DNA from: CAZCZU01 sp964503475
GTDB taxonomy: Bacteria; Pseudomonadota; Zetaproteobacteria; Mariprofundales; Mariprofundaceae
Direction of reading: 5' to 3'
Assembly (NCBI GenBank): GCA_964503475.1
Contig: CAZCZU010000005.1
Span: 25,402 to 89,401 of the forward strand
Length of the DNA: 64,000 nt
In this document: positions 24,538 through 33,217 of the stretch, in pieces
Layout of the letters: every line of letters starts with the position of its first letter
How positions within the stretch are numbered: position 1 is the first letter of the stretch
Position numbers and translations under genes: made by a program
Notes under the pieces: generated by a model
Databases searched by the model: none
Told to the model about the DNA's origin: nothing
The model's input: the letters and a program-made list of their open reading frames with translations, nothing else

Positions 24538-27324
24538 ATGGATACTCCGGATCGTAAGGACGAGCAGGGATTTGTGCTGGTTACGGTGATCGTGTTGTTG
24601 GCGATCCTGGCCGGTCTTGGCGCGTTGAGTGCCTATAAATCGGTTGTTGAGGTGAAGCTGTCGAAGCTAAGTGGAGATAATGCCAGGGCATTGATGGCTG
24701 CAAATGCAGGTCTGGCAACGGTATATGATTATTGGGGAAATAATTCTGCCGAGTTTGATAAGGCGCTGGCGGATAAGAATGCGGGCAACACGGGGACGAG
24801 TGTGACGTCTGGTCTGTTTGAACTGAGTCATACCCCTTCATCTATGAGTGATGCGTCACTTCCGACCGATGCAGAGATACGATCAGCCAGTAAGCATATC
24901 TGGGTCTATGAATTAACAGGAGGTTCATTTACTAAGCTAACAAATAAAGCTACTTGGGGGACATCGAGCAATCCTCAGGTTGCGGTATGGGCTACGGCAT
25001 TTGATGAGCCGAGTCACGAATATCCCTATGAAACAGCTGCAACAGCAGGATGCAGTACCTGCAAGCTGGCAGTTTATGCTTTAGGGCGCACGGGGGACGC
25101 GCGGCGTCTGGTGCGACAAATGATGAGTGCCGGGGATTTCAAATTATCCGGGGTGAGTGCGATGACGAATGCCCCTAGTTACCGAAATTGGCAGGATATG
25201 TGTGATGGCACCCGTACGGGCTCCGGTAAAAGTGGGCAGGGATCATACTATGGCCAGAGTGCGAAAGCCGCGGGTAATAGTGTGGATTTGCCGTGGGGGT
25301 GCACGTCGTGCACGGCGGATGCTATGGTGGAAGCCACACAGGCTGAGTATGTCTCCGGTACGGTTCCGTCCGGCACAGCACTTGCTTCCAATACCCATAT
25401 TGGAGGCGCCAATAAGAATTTTAGAAAAGGAACCAGTTCGACTACGGTGGCGACCTTTGATTCGGTCCCAATTATTGCCTACTCGGGACATGGCTCTACT
25501 TCAAGTGATACTGCGGTAAAAGTCGACTATGCAAATGTTACGATAGATGGCACCGCCCCTCCAGGCGCGCTAAACCTGCCTAATAACAAGCTGCCACGAA
25601 AATTGGTGAATGATAAACTTTACGATAAGACGGATGAGGTGACTTATTTTAAGGGAAGTCCAAATACACATCTTTTCAATCTGGATGCTTACCGGTGGGC
25701 TGCTGAACAGTTTACCTGTCAGACACTAGGGTCTGGTTCGACAGCTCTGACGTCGGCTTCAGCAGGCAGCGGTAAATATTGCCTCAAGGCCGATGCCTTA
25801 CGTGCGGCCATGAATACCCCTGCGCCGGTGACGGGCCGCCTGACCATGGCAGAGTTTGAATATAATCTGGCAAACAGCATTCCGATGTTTGGTCTGGTGC
25901 GTGTGATGTATCCGGTCGCACAATCGGGTTCAACAAAGTTGGGTACATGCGCTGCTTTGGGGAATGTGGATGTTTATCCCTTTGATACTTACGGGACGAC
26001 TACCGGCGTGCAGAACAGCGGGACATATGATGGGACCGCAACAAAGCTTGATAGCGACGGAAATCTTGGGGCTAATGCCAAGTTGATAGTTTATGGCTCA
26101 ATCTTTTTCGATTTCTTTGTCGATGATGGAGGTGGGGCTGCAGCAAAGGCTAAAAATGGCTTTTTCGAGCCGGGCGCGGGAGAGCGCCTGGTAAATGCCT
26201 TTGAAGCTGTGGATGCACGCATGGAACTTCAGCTCCCTGCGTATATAAATCCAGCCTTTCCAAAGTTTACGACGACTGATACTCCTATCCAATTCCCCAC
26301 GGCTGCAACAGGGGGGAGTATCTCTACCAATACGGGGGCAACCAAGCCTTCAGGCGTGCAAATTAATTTAGCATCGCCACAGGGGTGGTTTCCTTCGTCC
26401 GAAGGTAGAATTCCCTCCACGAGTGATAACTCGGTAGGGTCCATGGCGTTGGTCAATAGCTTGATTACCATGGGCTTGGAAGTGGCTCCTGCATCATCGA
26501 CAGGTGGAGGAGGAAAAACGTTTGCAAGCAGTACTGGTCCTGGACTTTACACTGCCGCGGCAAACATAAATCGCTACAAGTACTACTATGATCTGATGGT
26601 TGCCGCAGCTAATACGTCTGATTCGAATGCCTGGCCTATTTTGCCAGCGTCAGCGCCATCCAATCTCTCGGGGGATGTTTGTATCGGTTCTGCTGACTGT
26701 GCTGTAGGGAATAATGAGGGTGATAAAATGCACGTGCTCTTTCCCAGTGGTTATCATCATGGGTGGAAAGTGGCTTTGGCAGCGCTGAATATGCCTGCTG
26801 CTGATTGGAATAGCATGTTTTCGAACCTGAGCACGCTGGCGAACGACCTTTTGAAAACGGCGTCATCGTCGTACAATTATGGTTCTAGTCAGCGTCCAGC
26901 TGGGTCGCCATTCAATGCAACTTTAGACACAGGTTACGTTTCAACCAATTTGGCAGATATTAAGGCTGCACAAAATGATTATTTCTATGTAACGACGGAT
27001 TCGTCAACGGGCTATGGGTTGTTGGATGGTCGCTGGAAAGATATTCCGGCTATGATCTATGCCGGAGGATTGGTGGATACGCATGAGCACAATAATGTGT
27101 CTGGCATCATCTATACGCCGGGGCCATTGGAATGGGAGACAGGTAAAATCAGTGGCGGTACTGGCTACGTAGTTGGCGCAATCATTACGGGCTTCGGATC
27201 ATTTAATGAAAATAAACAGAAGGCGAAACAGATATTCGTATACGATAACCAGGCCGTTGATAACATTAATACAACGAAAGCTGGAATTGTATTGCGCCGT
27301 AGTGCTTGGCAGGATCTGAAATGA
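24538..27324 (+). CDS. Giant PilX-like protein 2 (928 aa)
   Basis: Paralog of the 917-aa protein. The N-terminus EQGFVLVTVIVLLAILAGLG with KLSGDNARALMAANAGLA is PilX-like, followed by a roughly 850-residue extracellular part. Shared landmarks include GCSTCKLAVYALGRTGDARR, DAYRWAAEQFTCQ, GRLTMAEFEYNLANSIPMFG, HHGWKVALAALNM and YDNQAVDNIN. It has a distinct Cys-bearing insertion (DLPWGCTSCTAD) near residue 255. AAGGAGACAGTG precedes ATG 24538. The stop TGA overlaps the start of a cytochrome c gene, so the two are coupled. Local composition is more A/T-rich than in the first copy, suggesting separate histories. Confidence 0.85.
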   Translation: MDTPDRKDEQGFVLVTVIVLLAILAGLGALSAYKSVVEVKLSKLSGDNARALMAANAGLATVYDYWGNNSAEFDKALADKNAGNTGTSVTSGLFELSHTPSSMSDASLPTDAEIRSASKHIWVYELTGGSFTKLTNKATWGTSSNPQVAVWATAFDEPSHEYPYETAATAGCSTCKLAVYALGRTGDARRLVRQMMSAGDFKLSGVSAMTNAPSYRNWQDMCDGTRTGSGKSGQGSYYGQSAKAAGNSVDLPWGCTSCTADAMVEATQAEYVSGTVPSGTALASNTHIGGANKNFRKGTSSTTVATFDSVPIIAYSGHGSTSSDTAVKVDYANVTIDGTAPPGALNLPNNKLPRKLVNDKLYDKTDEVTYFKGSPNTHLFNLDAYRWAAEQFTCQTLGSGSTALTSASAGSGKYCLKADALRAAMNTPAPVTGRLTMAEFEYNLANSIPMFGLVRVMYPVAQSGSTKLGTCAALGNVDVYPFDTYGTTTGVQNSGTYDGTATKLDSDGNLGANAKLIVYGSIFFDFFVDDGGGAAAKAKNGFFEPGAGERLVNAFEAVDARMELQLPAYINPAFPKFTTTDTPIQFPTAATGGSISTNTGATKPSGVQINLASPQGWFPSSEGRIPSTSDNSVGSMALVNSLITMGLEVAPASSTGGGGKTFASSTGPGLYTAAANINRYKYYYDLMVAAANTSDSNAWPILPASAPSNLSGDVCIGSADCAVGNNEGDKMHVLFPSGYHHGWKVALAALNMPAADWNSMFSNLSTLANDLLKTASSSYNYGSSQRPAGSPFNATLDTGYVSTNLADIKAAQNDYFYVTTDSSTGYGLLDGRWKDIPAMIYAGGLVDTHEHNNVSGIIYTPGPLEWETGKISGGTGYVVGAIITGFGSFNENKQKAKQIFVYDNQAVDNINTTKAGIVLRRSAWQDLK

Positions 27325-27791
27325 TGAACAGGTGGTGCTTGCTTCTGCTTGTGGCTTGTGGCCTTTCATGGGCAGGTATTGGGGTTGCAGCTGAACTGTA
27401 TCAATGGAGAGACGATGCCGGGCAGCTGCATTTTACCGATAATCCAATGGAAGTACCGGCGCAGTATCGCGATCTGAAAAGAAGCGTGGGTAAGCTTGAG
27501 GTGGTGTCGACCTCAAGTGCCGGTGGTGCGGTGTCTTCTTCCAAGGGAGAGCTGTGGATGGAAAGATGTGCGGCATGTCACCACGTGGGGAGGGGGAAGA
27601 AGGGAAACTTGGTGGGCCTTGGTTACCTGGCTGTTAATAAAGTGACCAGATTCCCCAATACGCCTCAGGAGGTATTTAAAACCTTTCGAGAGGCTGCGAA
27701 CGGGAGGATCGGTGATATGAAGCCAATACAGATTTCTGACGATGATCTTCTGAAAATTGCTAGGTATTTCTTGGGTGCTCAGGAAAAATAA
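27321..27791 (+). CDS. DUF4124-like / cytochrome c fusion protein
   Basis: A 156-aa exported protein: a signal peptide of about 23 residues (LLLLVACGLSWAGIGVAA), then a DUF4124-type segment (ELYQWRDDAGQLHFTDNPMEVPAQYR), then a single c-type heme domain with CAACH at about residue 90 and a candidate axial Met in GDMKPIQISDDD. ATG 27321 overlaps the stop of giant PilX 2 (ATGA). A heme protein coupled to a pilin cassette is unusual and could hint at electron transfer or redox control of pilus folding; this is inference. ATG 27324 is an equally possible start. Confidence 0.85.
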   Translation: MMNRWCLLLLVACGLSWAGIGVAAELYQWRDDAGQLHFTDNPMEVPAQYRDLKRSVGKLEVVSTSSAGGAVSSSKGELWMERCAACHHVGRGKKGNLVGLGYLAVNKVTRFPNTPQEVFKTFREAANGRIGDMKPIQISDDDLLKIARYFLGAQEK

Positions 27792-27824
27792 GCTTCACGG
27801 ATTAACAAGGCTGGCCTTTCGAGA

Positions 27825-27853
27825 TTGACTTTTTCTTTATGCATTGCTAAGTT
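27825..27853 (+). promoter_or_regulatory. Possible promoter of pilM
   Basis: TTGACT (27825-27830), 17-bp spacer, TAAGTT (27848-27853), about 42 bp before pilM. The -10 is weak. Confidence 0.4.
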
Positions 27854-27895
27854 GCATCCATATGTGCGAGTAGCGCTTGAGCGTCTGGAGGGTAA

Positions 27896-28975
27896 GTGAA
27901 TCTTTTTTCTCGCAGCGACGAAGGCCTGATTGGTATCGATATCAGCTCTACGGGCGTAAAGCTTGTGGAGCTGGGGGCTACTCGATCCGGCTATGAATTA
28001 AAATCAATGGCGGTCGTGCCTCTGCCGCGCGATGCTATTGTGGAAAATACTATTATCGACTCGATGGCGGTATCGCAGGCGCTTCTCGACGCAGTCGAAA
28101 TTGCACGTCCCTCTACTCGCAGAGCCGCTATAGCGGTATCCGGCAATGCCGTTATTATCAAAACCATTACGATGCCGACATCGACCGAGTTCGAGCTTGA
28201 AACGCAGATCGAGTTCGAGGCGGATCAGCACGTACCCTATGATATTGAAGATGTTTATCTGGACTTCCAGATTCTGGGGCCTACAGCGGAAGATCCCGAG
28301 CAGATGGACGTGGTGCTGGCGGCCTGCAAGCGTGAAGTTGTTGATGATTATCAGTTGGTGTTGAGCGAAGCCGGATTGGAAGCTAAGTGCGTAGACTGCT
28401 CGGTTTTTGCCCTCGAAAATGCAGCTGAAGTTGCAGGGCTAATTGAGACTGGAGTGCCTGAGGAATTGATGGAGGGCGAAGAGGGAAGCGCCGTTGCGCT
28501 TGTGAATATCGGCGCCAATCTGGTGAATATCAATATTCTGATGAATGGCCAAATGGCTTTTGTTCGAGATCAGTTCTACGGTGGTCAGAATCTGACTGAA
28601 GAGATTCAGAAAGAACACAACATCAGCTACCAGGCAGCTGAGGAGATGAAGCGCGAGCAGTTCTCGGACGTGAGTCCAGAAGCTCTGGAACGCTTTTATG
28701 TTGGCCTGACATCAGAACTGGTGCGATCACTGGATTTTTATGCAGCTAATCATGCCGAGTATCCGGTCCAGCGTATTTATCTGACCGGGGGTGGGGCCCT
28801 GGTTCCCGATATTGCCAGTGAATTGGAGCAGCGCCTGGGGATTACATCCGAGGTGGCAAATCCGTTTAATAATATCAAGGCGCATAAGAAGAAATTTGAT
28901 CAGGATTATCTGAACAACGTTGGGCCAATGCTTATGGTGCCCGTTGGTCTCGCCTTGCGGAGTTTTGACGCATGA
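27896..28975 (+). CDS. pilM: Type IV pilus inner-membrane platform protein PilM
   Basis: A 359-aa actin-like cytoplasmic ATPase-fold protein that binds the PilN N-terminus and links the platform to the motor. It opens LIGIDISSTGVKLVEL, the first nucleotide-binding strand-loop of the family, and later has VALVNIGANLVNINIL and RIYLTGGGALVPDIASELE. The GTG start at 27896 follows GGAGGG. The stop overlaps pilN by 4 bp, and pilO and pilQ follow in order. Confidence 0.95.
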   Translation: MNLFSRSDEGLIGIDISSTGVKLVELGATRSGYELKSMAVVPLPRDAIVENTIIDSMAVSQALLDAVEIARPSTRRAAIAVSGNAVIIKTITMPTSTEFELETQIEFEADQHVPYDIEDVYLDFQILGPTAEDPEQMDVVLAACKREVVDDYQLVLSEAGLEAKCVDCSVFALENAAEVAGLIETGVPEELMEGEEGSAVALVNIGANLVNINILMNGQMAFVRDQFYGGQNLTEEIQKEHNISYQAAEEMKREQFSDVSPEALERFYVGLTSELVRSLDFYAANHAEYPVQRIYLTGGGALVPDIASELEQRLGITSEVANPFNNIKAHKKKFDQDYLNNVGPMLMVPVGLALRSFDA

Positions 28976-29544
28976 TCCGCATCAACCTATTACCTTATCG
29001 TACTCAGCGTCGCCAAAAGCAGATTTTGCAGCATTTGGCAGCTGCCTTTGCAACGGTACTGATTGCAGCACTTATTGTGCTGGCAGCGGACTGGTATAAA
29101 TCATCGGAGCTTGAGGGATTGCAGGAAGAATTTAGTAATCTCCAGGCACAGAATAGGGAGCTGCAGAAAAAGATCGGCAAACTGAAGAATCTGGATAAGC
29201 TGCGTGCAGATGTGGAGCGGAAGCTTGCGCTGGTGGATGAACTCCAACAGGGACGTTTTTATTCTCTGATTACCTTGCATAGCATCGCTAAACTGATTCC
29301 GGAAAATGTCTGGCTGACATCCATCCAGGATAAGGGTGGGAGTCTGCGACTGTCCGGGCTGGGAGAGAGCAACAAGGCTGTGGCAAACTTTATGAGGGCC
29401 TTGGATGAATCGGAGCTGTTTGGCGATATCAGCCTCCAGGTGATTCAACGTTCTGACGCAGGCGGAGTTGCTGTTCGTAACTTCGTGTTGTCCTTGAAGC
29501 GAGTGGAGCCCAAACCTGACGCCAAAGGGAAAAAGCAGAAATGA
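28972..29544 (+). CDS. pilN: Type IV pilus assembly protein PilN
   Basis: A 190-aa bitopic inner-membrane protein. The N-terminal MIRINLLPYRTQRR is the conserved PilM-binding motif. One membrane helix follows at about residues 22-43, then a coiled coil (ELEGLQEEFSNLQAQNRELQ) and a periplasmic ferredoxin-like domain with LIPENVWLTSI. ATG overlaps the pilM stop, and its own stop overlaps pilO by 4 bp. Confidence 0.95.
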   Translation: MIRINLLPYRTQRRQKQILQHLAAAFATVLIAALIVLAADWYKSSELEGLQEEFSNLQAQNRELQKKIGKLKNLDKLRADVERKLALVDELQQGRFYSLITLHSIAKLIPENVWLTSIQDKGGSLRLSGLGESNKAVANFMRALDESELFGDISLQVIQRSDAGGVAVRNFVLSLKRVEPKPDAKGKKQK

Positions 29545-30143
29545 ATCTTGATGCCCTGAATCTCGAGGCCCTCAGGCCAATTTTGCCTCTGCCCATGTGG
29601 CAGAAGGCTTTGGCACTAGCTGCAACATTTGTACTTCTTGTGGCTGTTTATTTCTATTTTGTCTGGATGCCATTGCAGGAAGAGATTGAGCGGCAAAGCG
29701 CCCAGGTTGAGCAGCAACGAATTCTTCTGAAAAAGAACCAGAATCTCGCCAAGGACCTGCCAAAGAAGCGTAAGGAGTTTGCTAAACTGGAGCAGCAACT
29801 CAAAGTGGCTCTGAATATGCTGCCCAAGAAGTCGCAGATTCCGGACCTGTTGGAAAACGTGTCATGGGCCGGAAAAGACTCTGGTCTCGAGTTTAGCGTG
29901 TTTAAACCTGAAGGTGAGACTCCGAAGCAAATTTATGCTGAGGTGCCAGTATCGCTTAACGTTCGGGGAACATTCAGGCAATTGCTGACGTTCTTGAAAC
30001 GGGTCGGGGAGATGCCTCGTATTGTTGCAGTTAAAAACCTTTCCCTGTCACAGGCAAAAGCTGATGAGCCGTTGGATATTAAAGGTATGGTTGTGACTTA
30101 TCGCTTCGTTAAAAGTGCGCCCGCCAAGGGAAGAAAACGCTAA
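29541..30143 (+). CDS. pilO: Type IV pilus assembly protein PilO
   Basis: A 200-aa partner of PilN in the alignment subcomplex. It has a short cytoplasmic N-terminus, one membrane helix (about residues 21-43), a coiled coil (QLKVALNMLPKKSQIPDLL region preceded by Glu/Gln/Lys heptads) and a periplasmic domain with VPVSLNVRGTFRQLLTFLKR and MPRIVAVKNLSL. Length and topology are normal. In most relatives a pilP gene follows; here the next gene is pilQ, 28 bp downstream. Confidence 0.94.
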   Translation: MNLDALNLEALRPILPLPMWQKALALAATFVLLVAVYFYFVWMPLQEEIERQSAQVEQQRILLKKNQNLAKDLPKKRKEFAKLEQQLKVALNMLPKKSQIPDLLENVSWAGKDSGLEFSVFKPEGETPKQIYAEVPVSLNVRGTFRQLLTFLKRVGEMPRIVAVKNLSLSQAKADEPLDIKGMVVTYRFVKSAPAKGRKR

Positions 30144-30171
30144 CCGCCAAGTCATGCCCGAGGAGGCAGAA

Positions 30172-32703
30172 ATGAGCGAAGTTGTTGTGCAGATAGGAAT
30201 AAAGGCAAGGTTAAAGAACATGAGCATGATTTCAAAAGCATGGAAAAACATGGTGTTGTTACTGCTTACGATTGTATTGCTGCCGCTTTGTGCTTCAGCA
30301 TCAGAGGTGCAGCAGATTTCCATTGAAGATACATCAAAGGGCGATGTTCTGCACATCAAAATGGATGAACCGCTCGAATATCAGGTATTTGATCTTGATG
30401 GACCTCCTCGGCTTGTACTGACATTCCCCGGTGCAGACATGGATTCGGGAGTAATGCCGCTGAAAAACATCGGTAAAGGGGTTTCGAGCGTCTATCCGGT
30501 AAAGAATAAAGATGGCGTTCGGGTGGAAATCTCCATGTCGCAAATGCTGCACTACAGCATTGATGAAGAGAAAAATGGGCTTGCCATCCGGTTTGATTCT
30601 CCGCTGAAGACGGGGGGGCACCAGACCAATACTGCCGTTATCAAGGATATTGAAGTCCAGGATCGTGGCTCTGCAACGGAGTTGATTCTGCGTGGTGACA
30701 ATATGAATGCGAACCACAATGAATTCATGACTGAAAACAAGAAGCAGATGATTATCGATTACTGGGGGGCTTCTTCTCAGTTGATTAAAGAGAACTTCAA
30801 ATATGCGACGCAGCGGATCAAGTCAGTTACCGTTGGCCAGGCCAAGGATCGGGTCCGTCTGGTTGTTACATTGTTGCCTACGAGCAATATGCAGCAGCAG
30901 GTTGAGGCCTCTGCCAATCAGCTCGTGCTGCGTATTGGCAAGATCGGTGTGAAGCGAAAAGCTTCGGTTGCGCATGTCGAAAATGTCAGCTTCAAGCCGG
31001 AAGACAGGATTGCACATCTGATCGTGCGCACGGACGTGACCAACCCGGTTGTCGACATTCATCAGAAGGATGACAATATCATCATAGATATGAAAAAGGC
31101 GCAGCTGATGCCGGGGCAGGAGCGCTCCCAGGATGTCAGTGCCTTCCCGGGACCTTTGAAGCAGGTCGACAGCTATCCGGTTGATGACAGTGTACGCATT
31201 GTGGCGCGCCTGCGTGATAAGGTGCAGGTAACCTCCTTCCAGCAGGGTAATATACTGACCATCAACTTTGAGCCGGAGGACATGGCTTTGGCACGTAAGG
31301 GCTCGAGTTCCAAGGAGGAGTTCGCCTATACTGGTCAGAAGGTATCCTTCGACTTCAAGGATATAGATATCCGCAATGCTCTGAAGTTGATCGCCGAAAT
31401 GAGCGATTTGAACATTATCATGTCGGATGATGTGAAGGGCACACTGACCATGCGCCTTATCGATGTGCCATGGGACCAGGCGCTGGACCTCATCCTCACC
31501 GCGCGCGGCCTGGGACAAGAGAAGACCGGCAATGTGCTGCGTATTGCACCGATCGAGGTCCTCCGTTCTGAATACCAGGCCAAGCTGGAAGCTCGTCAGG
31601 GTTCGCAGCAGCTTGAGCCCCTCATCACTGAATTTATTACCTTGAGTTATACCAAGGTGGCGGATGTGAAGAAAATGTTGGAGGGCGCTTCCGCCAATGC
31701 ATCGAAGGGTGGCTCGACAACGACAGGTGCTGCCGGAGATACGGGCGGGGGGGCAACGGCTGGGGCCTCGGCTGAAACAAGTATCGGTATCTTGTCACCG
31801 CGTGGCAGCTTCCTGATCGATGAACGTACCAATACGCTGATTGTCAAGGATACCGAATCGGCCATTAACAACATCAAGCGCCTGATTGCAACGATCGACA
31901 AGCCGGTTCAGCAGGTTCTGATTGAGGCACGAATCGTAGAGGCAACAGATTCATTCACTCGTGATCTCGGCGTTAGCTGGGGTGGTGCCTATACCCAGAG
32001 AGGTGGAAAGAACTTCTTAAATGTATCCCCTGTAGGTACGAGCCTGAACAATGGAACTGTACTCATGAATGGTACGGGTACGCTGCAACACGGTATGATG
32101 GTTGATCTTCCCGCCGCAATTGGTGCCGGTCTTGGCGGTGGTGTTGGCCTGTCGATCGGCAGCTTGAGTGGAAAGATTCTGGATCTGCAGCTGTCGGCCG
32201 CCGAGCTGGATAACAAGGTGAAAATCATCTCCAATCCCCGGATTTCAACCACCAATCTGAAACCGGCCTATATTAAGCAGGGTGTAAAAGTGGGTGTAAC
32301 CACTCCGGGCACGGCCAATAGTCCTCCGACGACCACGCTGGTTGATGCACTGCTGCAGTTGCAGGTGACGCCGCAGATTACGGCTGATAACGGTGTCATT
32401 ATGGATGTTGTTGTGTCGAAGAACACGCCGACGACGTTTAACAACACGACGGGTATCGATACCAAGGAAGTGAGCACCAATATTTACATGAAGAATGGCG
32501 AGACGGTGGTTATTGGCGGTGTGTATACGCGCGACCAGACCAATACAACGAATGGCGTTCCGGCTCTGTCCCGTCTGCCACTGCTTGGCTGGCTATTCAA
32601 AAAGAACTACAAGCAGGACAATCGTACTGAATTGCTGATCTTCATGACTCCGAAGATCATGAGCATGATCGGAGGCGACTCAGCTGCAACAGCCAACCGC
32701 TAA
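30172..32703 (+). CDS. pilQ: Type IV pilus secretin PilQ
   Basis: An 843-aa outer-membrane secretin. A signal peptide (VLLLLTIVLLPLCASA) is followed by AMIN-type peptidoglycan-binding repeats (about residues 50-370), then STN/N0 (VSFDFKDIDIRNALKLIAEMSDLNIIMSDD), N1, a Gly/Ala/Thr-rich linker and the secretin core with VLIEARIVEATDSFTRDLGV, NNKVKIISNPRI-type strands and VVIGGVYTRDQ. ATG 30172 is preceded by GAGGAGG; ATG 30220 is a possible alternative with a shorter pre-signal. The 3' end overlaps the probable aroK start. No separate pilP is present upstream. Confidence 0.95.
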   Translation: MSEVVVQIGIKARLKNMSMISKAWKNMVLLLLTIVLLPLCASASEVQQISIEDTSKGDVLHIKMDEPLEYQVFDLDGPPRLVLTFPGADMDSGVMPLKNIGKGVSSVYPVKNKDGVRVEISMSQMLHYSIDEEKNGLAIRFDSPLKTGGHQTNTAVIKDIEVQDRGSATELILRGDNMNANHNEFMTENKKQMIIDYWGASSQLIKENFKYATQRIKSVTVGQAKDRVRLVVTLLPTSNMQQQVEASANQLVLRIGKIGVKRKASVAHVENVSFKPEDRIAHLIVRTDVTNPVVDIHQKDDNIIIDMKKAQLMPGQERSQDVSAFPGPLKQVDSYPVDDSVRIVARLRDKVQVTSFQQGNILTINFEPEDMALARKGSSSKEEFAYTGQKVSFDFKDIDIRNALKLIAEMSDLNIIMSDDVKGTLTMRLIDVPWDQALDLILTARGLGQEKTGNVLRIAPIEVLRSEYQAKLEARQGSQQLEPLITEFITLSYTKVADVKKMLEGASANASKGGSTTTGAAGDTGGGATAGASAETSIGILSPRGSFLIDERTNTLIVKDTESAINNIKRLIATIDKPVQQVLIEARIVEATDSFTRDLGVSWGGAYTQRGGKNFLNVSPVGTSLNNGTVLMNGTGTLQHGMMVDLPAAIGAGLGGGVGLSIGSLSGKILDLQLSAAELDNKVKIISNPRISTTNLKPAYIKQGVKVGVTTPGTANSPPTTTLVDALLQLQVTPQITADNGVIMDVVVSKNTPTTFNNTTGIDTKEVSTNIYMKNGETVVIGGVYTRDQTNTTNGVPALSRLPLLGWLFKKNYKQDNRTELLIFMTPKIMSMIGGDSAATANR

Positions 32704-33217
32704 AACGGTATTTCTGATCGGCCCGATGGGGGCCGGCAAATCGACAATCGGGCGGCTATTAGCCGCCCGATTGCATGTGCGGTTCCATGATCTGGATGAG
32801 ATGATTGTGGAAAAGGCCGGTTCGTCCATTCCTGAAATCTTCGCCAGGCAAGGCGAGGCGGTATTCCGGGGCCTGGAAAGCGAAGTGCTTCAATCGGCCA
32901 GTAAATATGGCCCTGCTGTTGTTGCGACCGGTGGTGGCATTGTTCTGGATGCGGACAATCGGCTGATGCTGCAGTCATCGGGTCATGTGGTATGGCTGGA
33001 TGCCCAGCCGGATGTGCTGGCCGAAAGAGTGCGGGGAGATGGTAATCGCCCACTGATGCAAGGCGTGGACCCGCTACAAAAAGCCCAGGAGCTGGATCTC
33101 CAGCGTCGTTCGCTTTATCGCAGCCTCGCGCATATCCACATCGACACGGCAAGCGTAACAGCGCAACAGGCAGTGGATGTCATATGTGCTTTTCTGTCAG
33201 AATCAGCGCATGAATAG
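32684..33217 (+). CDS. aroK: Shikimate kinase, probable CTG start
   Basis: Phosphorylates shikimate in aromatic amino acid synthesis. The first ATG (32726) falls inside the P-loop LIGPMGAGKST and would remove the first beta strand, so translation must begin upstream. The frame is open back to 32669 with no ATG, GTG or TTG; CTG 32684 follows GGAGG (32671-32675) by 8 nt and gives a normal 177-aa protein. Other motifs are DLDEMIVEKAG, FRGLESEVL (shikimate-binding Arg), VATGGGIVL and RPLM in the lid. It overlaps pilQ by about 20 bp and aroB by 8 bp. Confidence 0.92.
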   Translation: MQQPTAKTVFLIGPMGAGKSTIGRLLAARLHVRFHDLDEMIVEKAGSSIPEIFARQGEAVFRGLESEVLQSASKYGPAVVATGGGIVLDADNRLMLQSSGHVVWLDAQPDVLAERVRGDGNRPLMQGVDPLQKAQELDLQRRSLYRSLAHIHIDTASVTAQQAVDVICAFLSESAHE

